Source: Ktedonobacter sp.
GTDB taxonomy: Bacteria > Chloroflexota > Ktedonobacteria > Ktedonobacterales > Ktedonobacteraceae
DNA: 13,299 nucleotides
Assembly: GCA_003450555.1 (NCBI GenBank)
Contig: DMFQ01000463.1
Span: 1 to 13,299, forward strand
Direction of reading: 5' to 3'
The notes beneath the pieces were generated by a model. The model searched no databases. It worked only from the letters and a program-made list of their open reading frames with translations, and was not told the origin of the DNA. This document shows, in pieces, positions 1 to 7,723 of the stretch. Numbering within the stretch: position 1 is the first letter of the stretch; the number at the start of each line of letters is the position of its first letter. The translations under genes and the position numbers were made by a program.

Positions 1-31
1 TATGTGTAGATACTAGAGTGAGGAAACCATC

Positions 32-817
32 GTGGAGCCATTGATCATAACTGAACAACGGGGCATGATTGGATGGATCACCATCAATCGAGCGGAAAAG
101 CGCAACGCCATGTCGCAAGAAATGTGGCATGAACTGCGGCGAGCGGCGCTTGCGTTCGCGAGTTCAGATGCACGGGCGCTGGTCATCACAGGCGCGGGCG
201 CTAAAGCATTCGCATCGGGGGCGGACATCATGGAGTTCGGCACGACGAAGGGCACGCCGGAAGCTGCACGCGCCTCGTTTCTCGCTGTAGATGATGCCTG
301 CCGCGCGATCGCCGCGCTGCCCATTCCGGTGATCGCGGCTATCAACGGCTATGCCGTTGGCGCTGGCCTTGAACTGGCAGCTTCCTGCGATTATCGTCTC
401 GGCACAGAACAGGCAAAGCTGGGCATCACCGCCTCGAAGATGGGCATCACAGTTGGACAGGGCCACATCCAACGATTGACAGCGGTAGTGGGCATGTCCT
501 GGTCGCTCGACCTGCTGCTGACAGGGCGTTTGGTTGACGCGAACGAGGCTCTACGAATGGGTCTGCTGCATCGCGTCGTAGCCGATCACAAGGCATTGTT
601 GCGCGAAGCGCAGGCACTGGGCGAACTGTTCAGCGAGCGAGCGCCCCTAAGTCTGACGTGGGCCAAACATGTCGTGCAGCGCATCGCAAGCGGTGCGCCC
701 TTGCCGACACCGGAGGAGGATGCCCGGGAAGCTATTCAATGCTTCGAGACAGGAGACTTTCTTGAAGCTGTCCAGGCATTTAGCGAGAAACGCGCACCCC
801 GTTTCAGCGGGCATTAA
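32..817 (+). CDS. Enoyl-CoA hydratase/isomerase (crotonase) family protein
   Basis: This 261-residue cytoplasmic protein is a normal-length crotonase-fold enzyme, acting on an acyl-CoA thioester. The first oxyanion-hole segment is AFASGADIMEF (about residues 59-69) and the second is NGYAVGAGLELAASCD (about 105-120). The C-terminal part ends in the usual FSEKRAPRF-type motif. Aligned by eye with rat mitochondrial enoyl-CoA hydratase, Glu114 matches the first catalytic Glu (Glu144). The second (Glu164, in the GQPE segment) is replaced by Ala134. One-Glu or altered crotonases include isomerases, hydrolases and decarboxylases, so simple hydratase activity should not be assumed. The GTG start at 32 follows a GTGAGG-type ribosome site at about 18-23. 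It is the first gene visible of the operon and lies 18 bp before the FAD subunit gene. Family assignment is firm; the reaction is unknown. Confidence 0.93.
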   Translation: MEPLIITEQRGMIGWITINRAEKRNAMSQEMWHELRRAALAFASSDARALVITGAGAKAFASGADIMEFGTTKGTPEAARASFLAVDDACRAIAALPIPVIAAINGYAVGAGLELAASCDYRLGTEQAKLGITASKMGITVGQGHIQRLTAVVGMSWSLDLLLTGRLVDANEALRMGLLHRVVADHKALLREAQALGELFSERAPLSLTWAKHVVQRIASGAPLPTPEEDAREAIQCFETGDFLEAVQAFSEKRAPRFSGH

Positions 818-835
818 CGATCCAGGAGGAATATT

Positions 836-1750
836 ATGAAACCGCCTGCCTTCGCATACTACGCTCCCACAAACCTGGAGGAGGCGTTACGCCTGCTGCA
901 CGAACTTGTGCATGAACAGCAGCGCGATGTGAAACTCCTGGCGGGCGGACAAAGTCTGATCCCCATACTCAATATGCGCCTGGCCCACCCCGATGCGATC
1001 ATTGATCTCAACCCGCTTGAATCTCAGCTTAGTTACGTGCGGCGCGCAGGCCAAACAGTGTGTATCGGAGCGCTGACGCGCCATTATATGCTGCAAGATC
1101 ATCCAGAAATCATCCGTTCCTGCCCATTGATCGCCGAGGCGGTCAAGCTTATTGGCCACGCGGCGATTTTGACGCGCGGGACGATCGGCGGCAGCATCAT
1201 TCACGCTGATCCGGCGGCGGAACTGCCCCTCGTCTGCGCACTGCTCGGCGGCAGCGTCACGCTGCGCACTGTTGACGGTAGCCGCGCTGTCGATACTCAA
1301 ACGTTCTTTGTCAGCTATCTGACGACGAGCATAGAACTTGACGAAATACTCACCGAGGTTACGCTGCCAACCTTGCCGCCGCGCACCGGGCAGGCCATCG
1401 AAGAATTTTCCCTTCGTCACGGTGATTTTGCCCTGGCCGCAGCTGTTGCACAGGTCACGCTCAACGCCGATAGCACGCTGGCGGATCTGCGCCTGTGCAT
1501 CGGAGGAGCCGGGCCAACTCCCGTCGATTGTAGCCATGTCCTCACCTCGCTGCTGAACAGCGCACCCTCAACAGAGGAAGTGAAAGACGCGCTGCGCCGA
1601 ATTGACGATGAACTCGATCCCCTGGAAGACATTCATGCTGACGCAGCCTATCGCAAAGAGTTGGCGCAGGTACTGGCCTATCGCGCTATCGACCGAGCCT
1701 GGCAAAGAGCGCGAGCCGCGCCGGTAAACGGGACTGCTAGAGATGATTAG
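836..1750 (+). CDS. Molybdenum hydroxylase FAD-binding (medium, CoxM/CutM-type) subunit
   Basis: This 304-residue flavoprotein subunit belongs to the xanthine oxidase/CO dehydrogenase family. It accepts electrons from the [2Fe-2S] subunit and passes them to an external acceptor. The two FAD-pyrophosphate motifs of the family are present: LAGGQSLIP (35-43) and TIGGS followed by HADPAAELP (116-131). The remaining C-terminal third fits the CO-dehydrogenase flavoprotein C-terminal domain. No signal peptide is seen. The ATG at 836 follows an AGGAGGA site at 824-830. It is the first of the M-S-L-L block, the same order as CoxM-CoxS-CoxL, and 49 bp separate it from the S subunit. The specific substrate is set by the large subunits, so no gene symbol is given. 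Confidence 0.95.
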   Translation: MKPPAFAYYAPTNLEEALRLLHELVHEQQRDVKLLAGGQSLIPILNMRLAHPDAIIDLNPLESQLSYVRRAGQTVCIGALTRHYMLQDHPEIIRSCPLIAEAVKLIGHAAILTRGTIGGSIIHADPAAELPLVCALLGGSVTLRTVDGSRAVDTQTFFVSYLTTSIELDEILTEVTLPTLPPRTGQAIEEFSLRHGDFALAAAVAQVTLNADSTLADLRLCIGGAGPTPVDCSHVLTSLLNSAPSTEEVKDALRRIDDELDPLEDIHADAAYRKELAQVLAYRAIDRAWQRARAAPVNGTARDD

Positions 1751-1799
1751 CCTGAACTGAACATGATAGTAACTCGCCAGGGAGCAGGAGGAAATAAGG

Positions 1800-2306
1800 G
1801 TGGAATACCAGCAAGTTTCATATCAACTCAACGTCAACGGCCGCGCTTGTAGCATCGAGAATGTCGAGCCGCGCATGACATTGGCGGATGTGCTGCGCGA
1901 CGTGCTTGGCCTCACGGGCACGCACCTGGGCTGCGAACATGGCGTCTGCGGCGCGTGCACTATCCTGCTGGACGGAAGGCCTGCTCGCTCGTGCCTGATG
2001 TTCGGCGTACAGTCGCAAGGACACGAGATCACGACGGTAGAAGGTCTCGCGCCGGATGAAGAGCACCTATCGCCCCTACAAAACGCTTTCTGGCAAGAAC
2101 ACGGATTGCAATGCGGTTTCTGCACATCCGGCATTCTGACGACAATGACCTGGTTTTTGCAACAGAATCCGGCACCGACGCGGCAGGAAATCCGCGAGGC
2201 GTTGTCCGGCAATCTCTGTCGCTGCACTGGCTACCAGAACATCGTGAACGCCGTCGAAAGCGCCAGCCAGCACAGCCAACAGCTGCACAGTGAAGCAAAG
2301 ACATAA
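1800..2306 (+). CDS. Molybdenum hydroxylase 2x[2Fe-2S] (small, CoxS/CutS-type) subunit
   Basis: This 168-residue iron-sulfur subunit relays electrons from the molybdopterin centre to FAD. The plant-type N-terminal cluster is formed by Cys45, Cys50, Cys53 and Cys65 (C-x4-C-x2-C-x11-C). The second, all-helical cluster is formed by Cys105, Cys108, Cys140 and Cys142 (C-x2-C-x31-C-x-C). Gln104 just before Cys105 is the conserved residue that contacts the molybdopterin cytosine dinucleotide in relatives. All eight ligands are intact and the length is typical. The start is GTG at 1800, behind a strong AGGAGG at 1786-1791; no better upstream start is seen. It sits between the FAD subunit and the first large subunit and must serve both large subunits, since no second copy is present here. 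Confidence 0.96.
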   Translation: MEYQQVSYQLNVNGRACSIENVEPRMTLADVLRDVLGLTGTHLGCEHGVCGACTILLDGRPARSCLMFGVQSQGHEITTVEGLAPDEEHLSPLQNAFWQEHGLQCGFCTSGILTTMTWFLQQNPAPTRQEIREALSGNLCRCTGYQNIVNAVESASQHSQQLHSEAKT

Positions 2307-2334
2307 TAGGACATAAAAGACGGAGTACGGCACT

Positions 2335-4647
2335 ATGGCTATCGGTGAAGCGATCAAGCGAATAGAAGACCCGCGCCTCCTGGTTGGCAAAGGACGCTAC
2401 GTTGCCGATCTGAGCGTACCCGGAATGCTCGAAGCTTGCGTGGTGCGCAGCCCTTACGCGTACGCGCGCATACAGGGCATCGATGATTACGCAGCGCGCG
2501 CGTGCAGGGGTTTCGTTGCCATCTTCAGCGCCGCCGATCTTCCTCCCGATCTCCCACCGATTCCCATGCGCCTGACTCCGGCTCAGGAACTCGCTCACGC
2601 GCTGCAATGGCCACTCGCCAGGGACACCGTGCGCTACATGGGCGAACCGGTTGCCGTGATCGTCGCCGCCACGCGCTACGCGGCTGAAGACGCTGCCGAG
2701 CAACTGCTCGTCGAGTATGATCCCTTGCCTGCCGTTGCCAGCGTGCAGGCGGCTTTGAAGCAGGATGCGCCGTTACTCCATCCTCTGCTGGGCAGCAACG
2801 ACGTACATGTTATTGAGTCGCGCAAAGGGAATGCCAGCGAGGCGCTCCGACACGCGCCGCAACGCCTCAGCCTCTCACTCAGTGTACAGCGCCACGCCGC
2901 AGTGCCGTTGGAAACGCGCGGCCTGCTCGCTGTGCCCGATGAACACGGACGGATACATGTATACGGCCCCACAAAAGTAGTGCATTTCAATCGCTCGGTG
3001 CTGGCGGAGATGCTTCACTGCGACCCGGCGCTGATCCACTTTATTGAGACAGACGTCGGAGGCGGCTTCGGCGCGCGTGGCGAATTTTATCCAGAAGATT
3101 ACCTGATACCATTCATAGCTCGCCAACTTGACCGGCCCGTGCGCTGGATCGAGGATCGCCTCGAACACCTCATGGCCACGAACCATTCCCGCGAGCAATA
3201 CCACCAACTGACCGTTGGTTTCGACGATAACGGTAGGCTGCTGGCCCTGGACGACGAGATCTGGGTTGATACCGGTGCTTATATCCGCACGCACGGCGTA
3301 ACAGTGCCCGATCTTACGCAGGCGATGCTCCCCGGTCCCTACGATTGGCCCGCGTTCCGCCTGCTCACACATGTTGTCGTGACCAACAAGACGCCGATGG
3401 GCACCTATCGCGCTCCGGGCCGCTACGAAGGGACATTCGTGCGCGAGCGAATGGTAGAGGGCGTAGCGCGCGCGCTGGGTCTCGATCCGACAGTAGTACG
3501 CGAACGCAACTTCATCACGCTCGACCAGATGCCATATACAGTCGGGACGCGTGGTCTGGGCGAAGAAGTCGTCTTCGATAGCGGAGACTATCGCCGCGCT
3601 CTCGCCAGAGCGCGCCAGCACATCCAATGGAGCGAGTTTGCCGGGCGCAAATCACAGGCTCGAAGCGAGGGACGGCTGCGCGGTATGGGCTGGGCGTTTT
3701 TTGTCGAAAAGTCCGGGCTGGGTCCCTGGGAAGATGCCTCCGTGGGGCTGGATGCAAGAGGCCGTTTCTATTGCTACAGCGGACTGGCGGCCCTCGGACA
3801 GGGGACGGAAACAATCCTGGCCCAGCTCTGCTCTGATCGCCTCGGCATAGCGCCAGAGCAGGTGCGCGTCGTTCACGGCGACACCGATGTCGTACCGGCG
3901 GGCAATGGCTCGTTCGCCAGCCGGGGCACAGCTACTGGCGGCGTCGCTGCTTATATTGCCGCCGAAGCGCTTAAACAGCGCATCCTCACTGTCGCAGAAC
4001 GCTATTTTGAAGCATCCGCTGCCGACGTGCGCATGGAGCCAGAAGGTCTCTCGGTGATCGGAATGACGACGCGCCGCCTGTCATGGCAGGAGGTCGCAAA
4101 CTTTGCCGCCAGCATAGGAATCACGCTTGATGTGAGCGAACGCTACAACGCGCCGCACATGACCTATCCCTACGGGGTGCATGCCGCCGAAGTCGAGATC
4201 GACGCCGGGACGGGCCACGTCTCGATTGCGCGCTACCTGGTGGTATATGACGTGGGGAAGGCAGTAAATCCTCTGCTGGTGAAAGGGCAGATCGCGGGCG
4301 GTGTCGCACAGGGATTGGGTGGCGCGCTGTTTGAAGAACTGGCCTATGATGACAATGGACAATTGCTCAGCGGTACGTTTATTGATTACCTGTTGCCGGG
4401 AGCGTGCGAAGTGCCCGATATCGAGGCGATCATTACCGAAGACGCGCCCTCGCGCCATAACCCGTTAGGTGTCAAGGGCGCTGGTGAGGGTGGGACAACC
4501 GGTGCGGGCGCTGCTATCGCCAACGCTATCGCTGACGCGCTGGACGCGCCGCCCGACGCCTTTACAAGCCTGCCGATTCGTCCAGCCATAATACGCCGGT
4601 GGCTGCGGCAAGCAGCAGGACAAGGTTCACGTGATTCTATTGAATGA
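2335..4647 (+). CDS. Molybdopterin-binding large subunit 1 (CoxL/XdhB-like hydroxylase)
   Basis: This 770-residue catalytic subunit belongs to the xanthine oxidase/aldehyde oxidase family. It starts with the usual IKRIEDPRLLVGKGRYVAD segment (7-25). The Mo-cofactor motif VGGGFGARG is at 241-249, the active-site loop reads TYRAPGR (357-363), a LGQGTE motif is at 487-492 and VKGAGEGG is at 713-720. Glu718 occupies the place of the essential catalytic Glu. The loop lacks the Cys of form I CO dehydrogenase (AYRCSFR) and also differs from the AYRGAGR loop of form II enzymes. It is therefore likely to hydroxylate a carbon in a heterocycle, aldehyde or acyl-CoA of unknown identity. No signal peptide is seen. 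The ATG at 2335 has a weak GGAG (2322-2325). Its stop overlaps the first possible ATG of the next gene. Confidence 0.94.
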   Translation: MAIGEAIKRIEDPRLLVGKGRYVADLSVPGMLEACVVRSPYAYARIQGIDDYAARACRGFVAIFSAADLPPDLPPIPMRLTPAQELAHALQWPLARDTVRYMGEPVAVIVAATRYAAEDAAEQLLVEYDPLPAVASVQAALKQDAPLLHPLLGSNDVHVIESRKGNASEALRHAPQRLSLSLSVQRHAAVPLETRGLLAVPDEHGRIHVYGPTKVVHFNRSVLAEMLHCDPALIHFIETDVGGGFGARGEFYPEDYLIPFIARQLDRPVRWIEDRLEHLMATNHSREQYHQLTVGFDDNGRLLALDDEIWVDTGAYIRTHGVTVPDLTQAMLPGPYDWPAFRLLTHVVVTNKTPMGTYRAPGRYEGTFVRERMVEGVARALGLDPTVVRERNFITLDQMPYTVGTRGLGEEVVFDSGDYRRALARARQHIQWSEFAGRKSQARSEGRLRGMGWAFFVEKSGLGPWEDASVGLDARGRFYCYSGLAALGQGTETILAQLCSDRLGIAPEQVRVVHGDTDVVPAGNGSFASRGTATGGVAAYIAAEALKQRILTVAERYFEASAADVRMEPEGLSVIGMTTRRLSWQEVANFAASIGITLDVSERYNAPHMTYPYGVHAAEVEIDAGTGHVSIARYLVVYDVGKAVNPLLVKGQIAGGVAQGLGGALFEELAYDDNGQLLSGTFIDYLLPGACEVPDIEAIITEDAPSRHNPLGVKGAGEGGTTGAGAAIANAIADALDAPPDAFTSLPIRPAIIRRWLRQAAGQGSRDSIE

Positions 4648-4658
4648 AAGGTAAGCCA

Positions 4659-6989
4659 ATGATCGGTCGGCGCATTACACGGCACACAGACCCTCGCCTG
4701 CTGCGCGGCAAGGGCCGATACATAGCGGATATGCGATTGCCTGGGATGCTGCACGCAGCCTTTGTGCGTAGCCCATATGCGCACGCGCGCATCCTCGATG
4801 TGGACACGTCTGCTGCCCGCCAGGTGCCCGGCGTCGTCGCCATCTACTCCGCGCTGGATGTTGCGTTCGCGCCGCTGCCCTTACTGTTCCCGCACCCTGC
4901 CTTGACGGCAGTGACGCAGCAGCCGCTCAGCCGCGAAGTGGCGCACATGGGAGAGCCGGTCGCCATGGTGATCTCCGATAGCCGCTACCACGCGGAAGAC
5001 GCCTGCGAGCAGATCGATGTCTCCTACGAGCCGTTGGGTGTGGCGGCTTCTATCAGCGCAGCGATGACCGGAGACGCGCCGCTCGCGCATAGCAAGTTAA
5101 GCTCAAATCTAGCCGCGCATTTCGAGCAAAATGCGGGCGATGCCGAAAGCGCGCTGCGCGATGCGCCGGTCATCATCTCAGTAGAGATGAATATCGGGCG
5201 CGTCAGTTGCGTCCCGATCGAGTGCCGTGGCCTGCTGGCGACGTGGTCTCACGAACTGGGGCAGCTCAGCCTGACTGTCTACGCCGCGACGCAGACGCCG
5301 CATATGATCCGCCGCATCTACGCCGACATCTTCGATATGCCTGAACAAAGCATCCGCGTCGCCGCGCCCGACGTTGGCGGCGGCTTTGGCGCAAAAGAAC
5401 CGTTCTATGTCGAGGATTTTCTGATCGCCTGGGCGGCGCGGCAGGTCGACCGGCCCGTATGCTGGATCGAAGATCGCCTCGAACACATGCAGGCTGCTGT
5501 CCATGAACGCGAGCAGCAGCACCACGCGCAGATGGGGCTGTCGCGCTCCGGTGAGATTCTGGCCGTCATTGATCGTTTCGTGACAACGACAGGCGCGTAC
5601 CTGCCGTGGGGTATCATCGTTCCCATCCTGACCTCCACGCTCGTACCCGGGCCGTACAAAGTGCCGCATTATCACTGCGATGTCGATGTGTTTTATACCA
5701 ACACCACACCGCTCGCACCCTATCGCGGCGCGGGACGCCCGCAGGCGGCGTTGATCATAAACCGCCTGCTCGACAAGGCCGCCGCTCAACTCGACATGGA
5801 TGCAGCGGATATTCGTTTCAAAAACTTCATCCAACCCGAAGAGTTTCCTTATCGCACCGGCCTGCGCGGCCGCGACGGTACAGATATGCAACTTGATAGC
5901 GGCGATTACCCCGCTCTGCTGCGTACAACGCTGGAGAAAGGACAATACCAGCAGTGGCGAGAGCGGCAAAGAGCATCTCACGATACCGGCAAGCTGCTTG
6001 GCATCGGCGTTTCTGTGGCGATTGAGAACACGGCTATCGGGCCGCACGAGGGAGCAACCGTGACCGTCGATAGCAACGGCGATGTGATCATCAAGACGGG
6101 CGCGGCCTCACAGGGACAATCTCACGAAACGACGCTGGCCCAGGTTGCGGCGAGTGTCCTGAACGTGCCGCTAGAGCGCGTGCATGTCCAGGAAGGCGAC
6201 ACAGCGGCGATTCCCTATGGCGCAGGCACATTCGCGAGCCGCACAGCGGTAGTGGCGGGCAGCGCCGTCTACCTTGCCAGCGAGAAAGTACGGCAGAAGA
6301 TCACACGGCTGGCCGGCCACCTGCTCGAGGCGGCAACGGAGGATATCGAGCTTGTCGAAGGCGCGGCGCAGGTGCGCGGCAGCCCGCAGCGCAGTATCGC
6401 TCTGGCCCAACTTGCCAAACTGGCAAGCGGGCGTTTCCCAGGCGCAACATTCAGCTATCCCATCGAGCCGGGCCTGAACGCGACCGAATATTTTATCCCA
6501 CAGGGTTCGACCTATGCCGCGGGCGCACACCTTGTCGTTGTTGAAATTGATCCCGAAACAGGCGCGCTTCGCCTCATCGCCTACACCGCCGTACATGACT
6601 GCGGCACGCTGCTGAACCCGCTCATCGTCGAAGGGCAGGTGATGGGCGGCGTCGTGGCCGGCATCGGCACCGGGCTGCTCGAAGAGGTGCGCTTCAACGA
6701 TGATGGGCAATTGCTCACGAGCACGTTCATGGACTATCTTTTGCCCGGCGCAGCCGAGTTACCCGACATGACCATCGCTCACCTGGAGACGCCATCGCCG
6801 CTCAATCCATTGGGAGCGAAGGGAGCCGGTGAGGGCGGCACTATCCCCGCTCCAGCCGCCATTGTCGCCGCCGTTGAAGATGCGCTGCGCGCATATAACA
6901 TCGAAATCACCCAGATACCCGTCACACCTGCTCGCATCAAAAAATGGATCGGTGCAAGGGTTCCAGGACGACCCTTGCGTTCACTCTGA
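4659..6989 (+). CDS. Molybdopterin-binding large subunit 2 (CoxL-like hydroxylase, paralogue of subunit 1)
   Basis: This second full-length large subunit has 776 residues from the ATG at 4659. That start is preferred because GAAAGG at 4646-4651 lies 7 bp upstream and the N-terminus MIGRRITRHTDPRLL matches subunit 1 and the family. An ATG at 4644, giving 781 residues and an ATGA overlap with the previous stop, remains possible. Motifs, numbered from 4659, are VGGGFGAKE (239-247), the loop PYRGAGRP (354-361) and AKGAGEGG (720-727) with catalytic-type Glu725. The YRGAGR loop is the version seen in form II CoxL-like and many heterocycle hydroxylases. Many blocks match subunit 1, such as the WIEDRLEH segment, so the pair arose by gene duplication. 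It shares one M and one S subunit with its partner. Substrate unknown. Confidence 0.94.
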   Translation: MIGRRITRHTDPRLLRGKGRYIADMRLPGMLHAAFVRSPYAHARILDVDTSAARQVPGVVAIYSALDVAFAPLPLLFPHPALTAVTQQPLSREVAHMGEPVAMVISDSRYHAEDACEQIDVSYEPLGVAASISAAMTGDAPLAHSKLSSNLAAHFEQNAGDAESALRDAPVIISVEMNIGRVSCVPIECRGLLATWSHELGQLSLTVYAATQTPHMIRRIYADIFDMPEQSIRVAAPDVGGGFGAKEPFYVEDFLIAWAARQVDRPVCWIEDRLEHMQAAVHEREQQHHAQMGLSRSGEILAVIDRFVTTTGAYLPWGIIVPILTSTLVPGPYKVPHYHCDVDVFYTNTTPLAPYRGAGRPQAALIINRLLDKAAAQLDMDAADIRFKNFIQPEEFPYRTGLRGRDGTDMQLDSGDYPALLRTTLEKGQYQQWRERQRASHDTGKLLGIGVSVAIENTAIGPHEGATVTVDSNGDVIIKTGAASQGQSHETTLAQVAASVLNVPLERVHVQEGDTAAIPYGAGTFASRTAVVAGSAVYLASEKVRQKITRLAGHLLEAATEDIELVEGAAQVRGSPQRSIALAQLAKLASGRFPGATFSYPIEPGLNATEYFIPQGSTYAAGAHLVVVEIDPETGALRLIAYTAVHDCGTLLNPLIVEGQVMGGVVAGIGTGLLEEVRFNDDGQLLTSTFMDYLLPGAAELPDMTIAHLETPSPLNPLGAKGAGEGGTIPAPAAIVAAVEDALRAYNIEITQIPVTPARIKKWIGARVPGRPLRSL

Positions 6990-7020
6990 TTATTACGCAC
7001 TGAAAGGAGCAATACTTGCC

Positions 7021-7674
7021 ATGCACTTGATCGATCTCAGCATGACCCTGGGGCCGGAGGTTGAGCCGGTACCAGGCCATCCGCACTTTCACTCGCAGCC
7101 GCTCACCACCCTGGAGCGCGATGGTGTGAATAACAGCCTGCTCACGCTGAGCATTCACACCGGCACGCACATCGATGCGCCGTATCACTTTATCAAGAGC
7201 GGGCTGACCATCGACCAGATTCCCCTGGATCAGCTTTGCGGGCGTGCCTGGCTGTGCGACATGCGCGGCGTGATCAACCAGTCTAAGGAGCGACACCACA
7301 TCAGTAGAGCAGACCTGGAACAGAGTGGTCTGCCGCGCGACGGACTGGAAGGAGTGATCCTGACCATCTTCACTGGCTGGTCTGAGGAACATTGGAACAG
7401 GTCAGATTTTTACACCGCCAACCCTTTTCTTGAAGAGGAGACGGCGCAGTGGCTGATGGAACAAGGGGTGAAAACACTCGCGCTCGATCACGGCATCGAC
7501 GGTGCGCGGCCCTGGCCAAACCATACGATTGTTCTCAGTACCGGGCGCTGCCTTATCGAGAACCTCGTCAACCTGGAAGCCATGTTACCACAGCGCCAGT
7601 TCACCATGTACGCGCTGCCGGTCAAGCTGCGCGAGAACGGCGGCATGGCGCGCGTCATCGCACAGCTTGATTAG
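7021..7674 (+). CDS. Cyclase family metal hydrolase (kynurenine formamidase/isatin hydrolase-like)
   Basis: This 217-residue protein belongs to the putative-cyclase (KynB) family of metal-dependent amide hydrolases. The signature H-x-G-T-H-x-D-x-P-x-H is complete at His46, Gly48, Thr49, His50, Asp52, Pro54 and His56. The family C-terminal pattern is also present: DHGIDG at 156-161 and IENLVNLEAML at 179-189. Known members cleave N-formylkynurenine or open the cyclic amide of isatin, which suggests ring or amide hydrolysis after Mo-dependent hydroxylation. The reading frame stays open upstream to 6829, but that part overlaps subunit 2. The ATG at 7021 has AAAGGAG at 7003-7009 and begins the typical MHLIDLSMTL. 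It lies 31 bp after subunit 2. The family is sure; the substrate is inferred from context only. Confidence 0.92.
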   Translation: MHLIDLSMTLGPEVEPVPGHPHFHSQPLTTLERDGVNNSLLTLSIHTGTHIDAPYHFIKSGLTIDQIPLDQLCGRAWLCDMRGVINQSKERHHISRADLEQSGLPRDGLEGVILTIFTGWSEEHWNRSDFYTANPFLEEETAQWLMEQGVKTLALDHGIDGARPWPNHTIVLSTGRCLIENLVNLEAMLPQRQFTMYALPVKLRENGGMARVIAQLD

Positions 7675-7723
7675 CAGCTTTCTATCTCTATCCAGTTAGG
7701 TACTATGAAGGAAGAGGCGAGCG

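Noticed and set aside
2029..2703. Minus-strand open frame across the S subunit and the start of L1
   Set aside because: It overlaps two well-supported genes on the other strand and its translation has no domain signature.
5178..6047. Long minus-strand open frame opposite large subunit 2
   Set aside because: It is a shadow of a strongly conserved Mo-hydroxylase gene; the translation is rich in His and Arg with no recognisable domain.
836..6989. Aerobic form I CO dehydrogenase (CoxMSL)
   Set aside because: Neither large subunit has the AYRCSFR active-site loop with its Cys; the loops read YRAPGR and YRGAGR. The neighbours (permease, hydrolase, CoA-transferase) also argue against CO oxidation.
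836..6989. Ordinary xanthine dehydrogenase operon
   Set aside because: The CoxL-like GAGEGG motif, two large subunits and CoA-handling neighbours do not match a typical xdhABC set, and no XdhC-type maturation factor or urate-pathway gene is present. A purine-like substrate is still possible.
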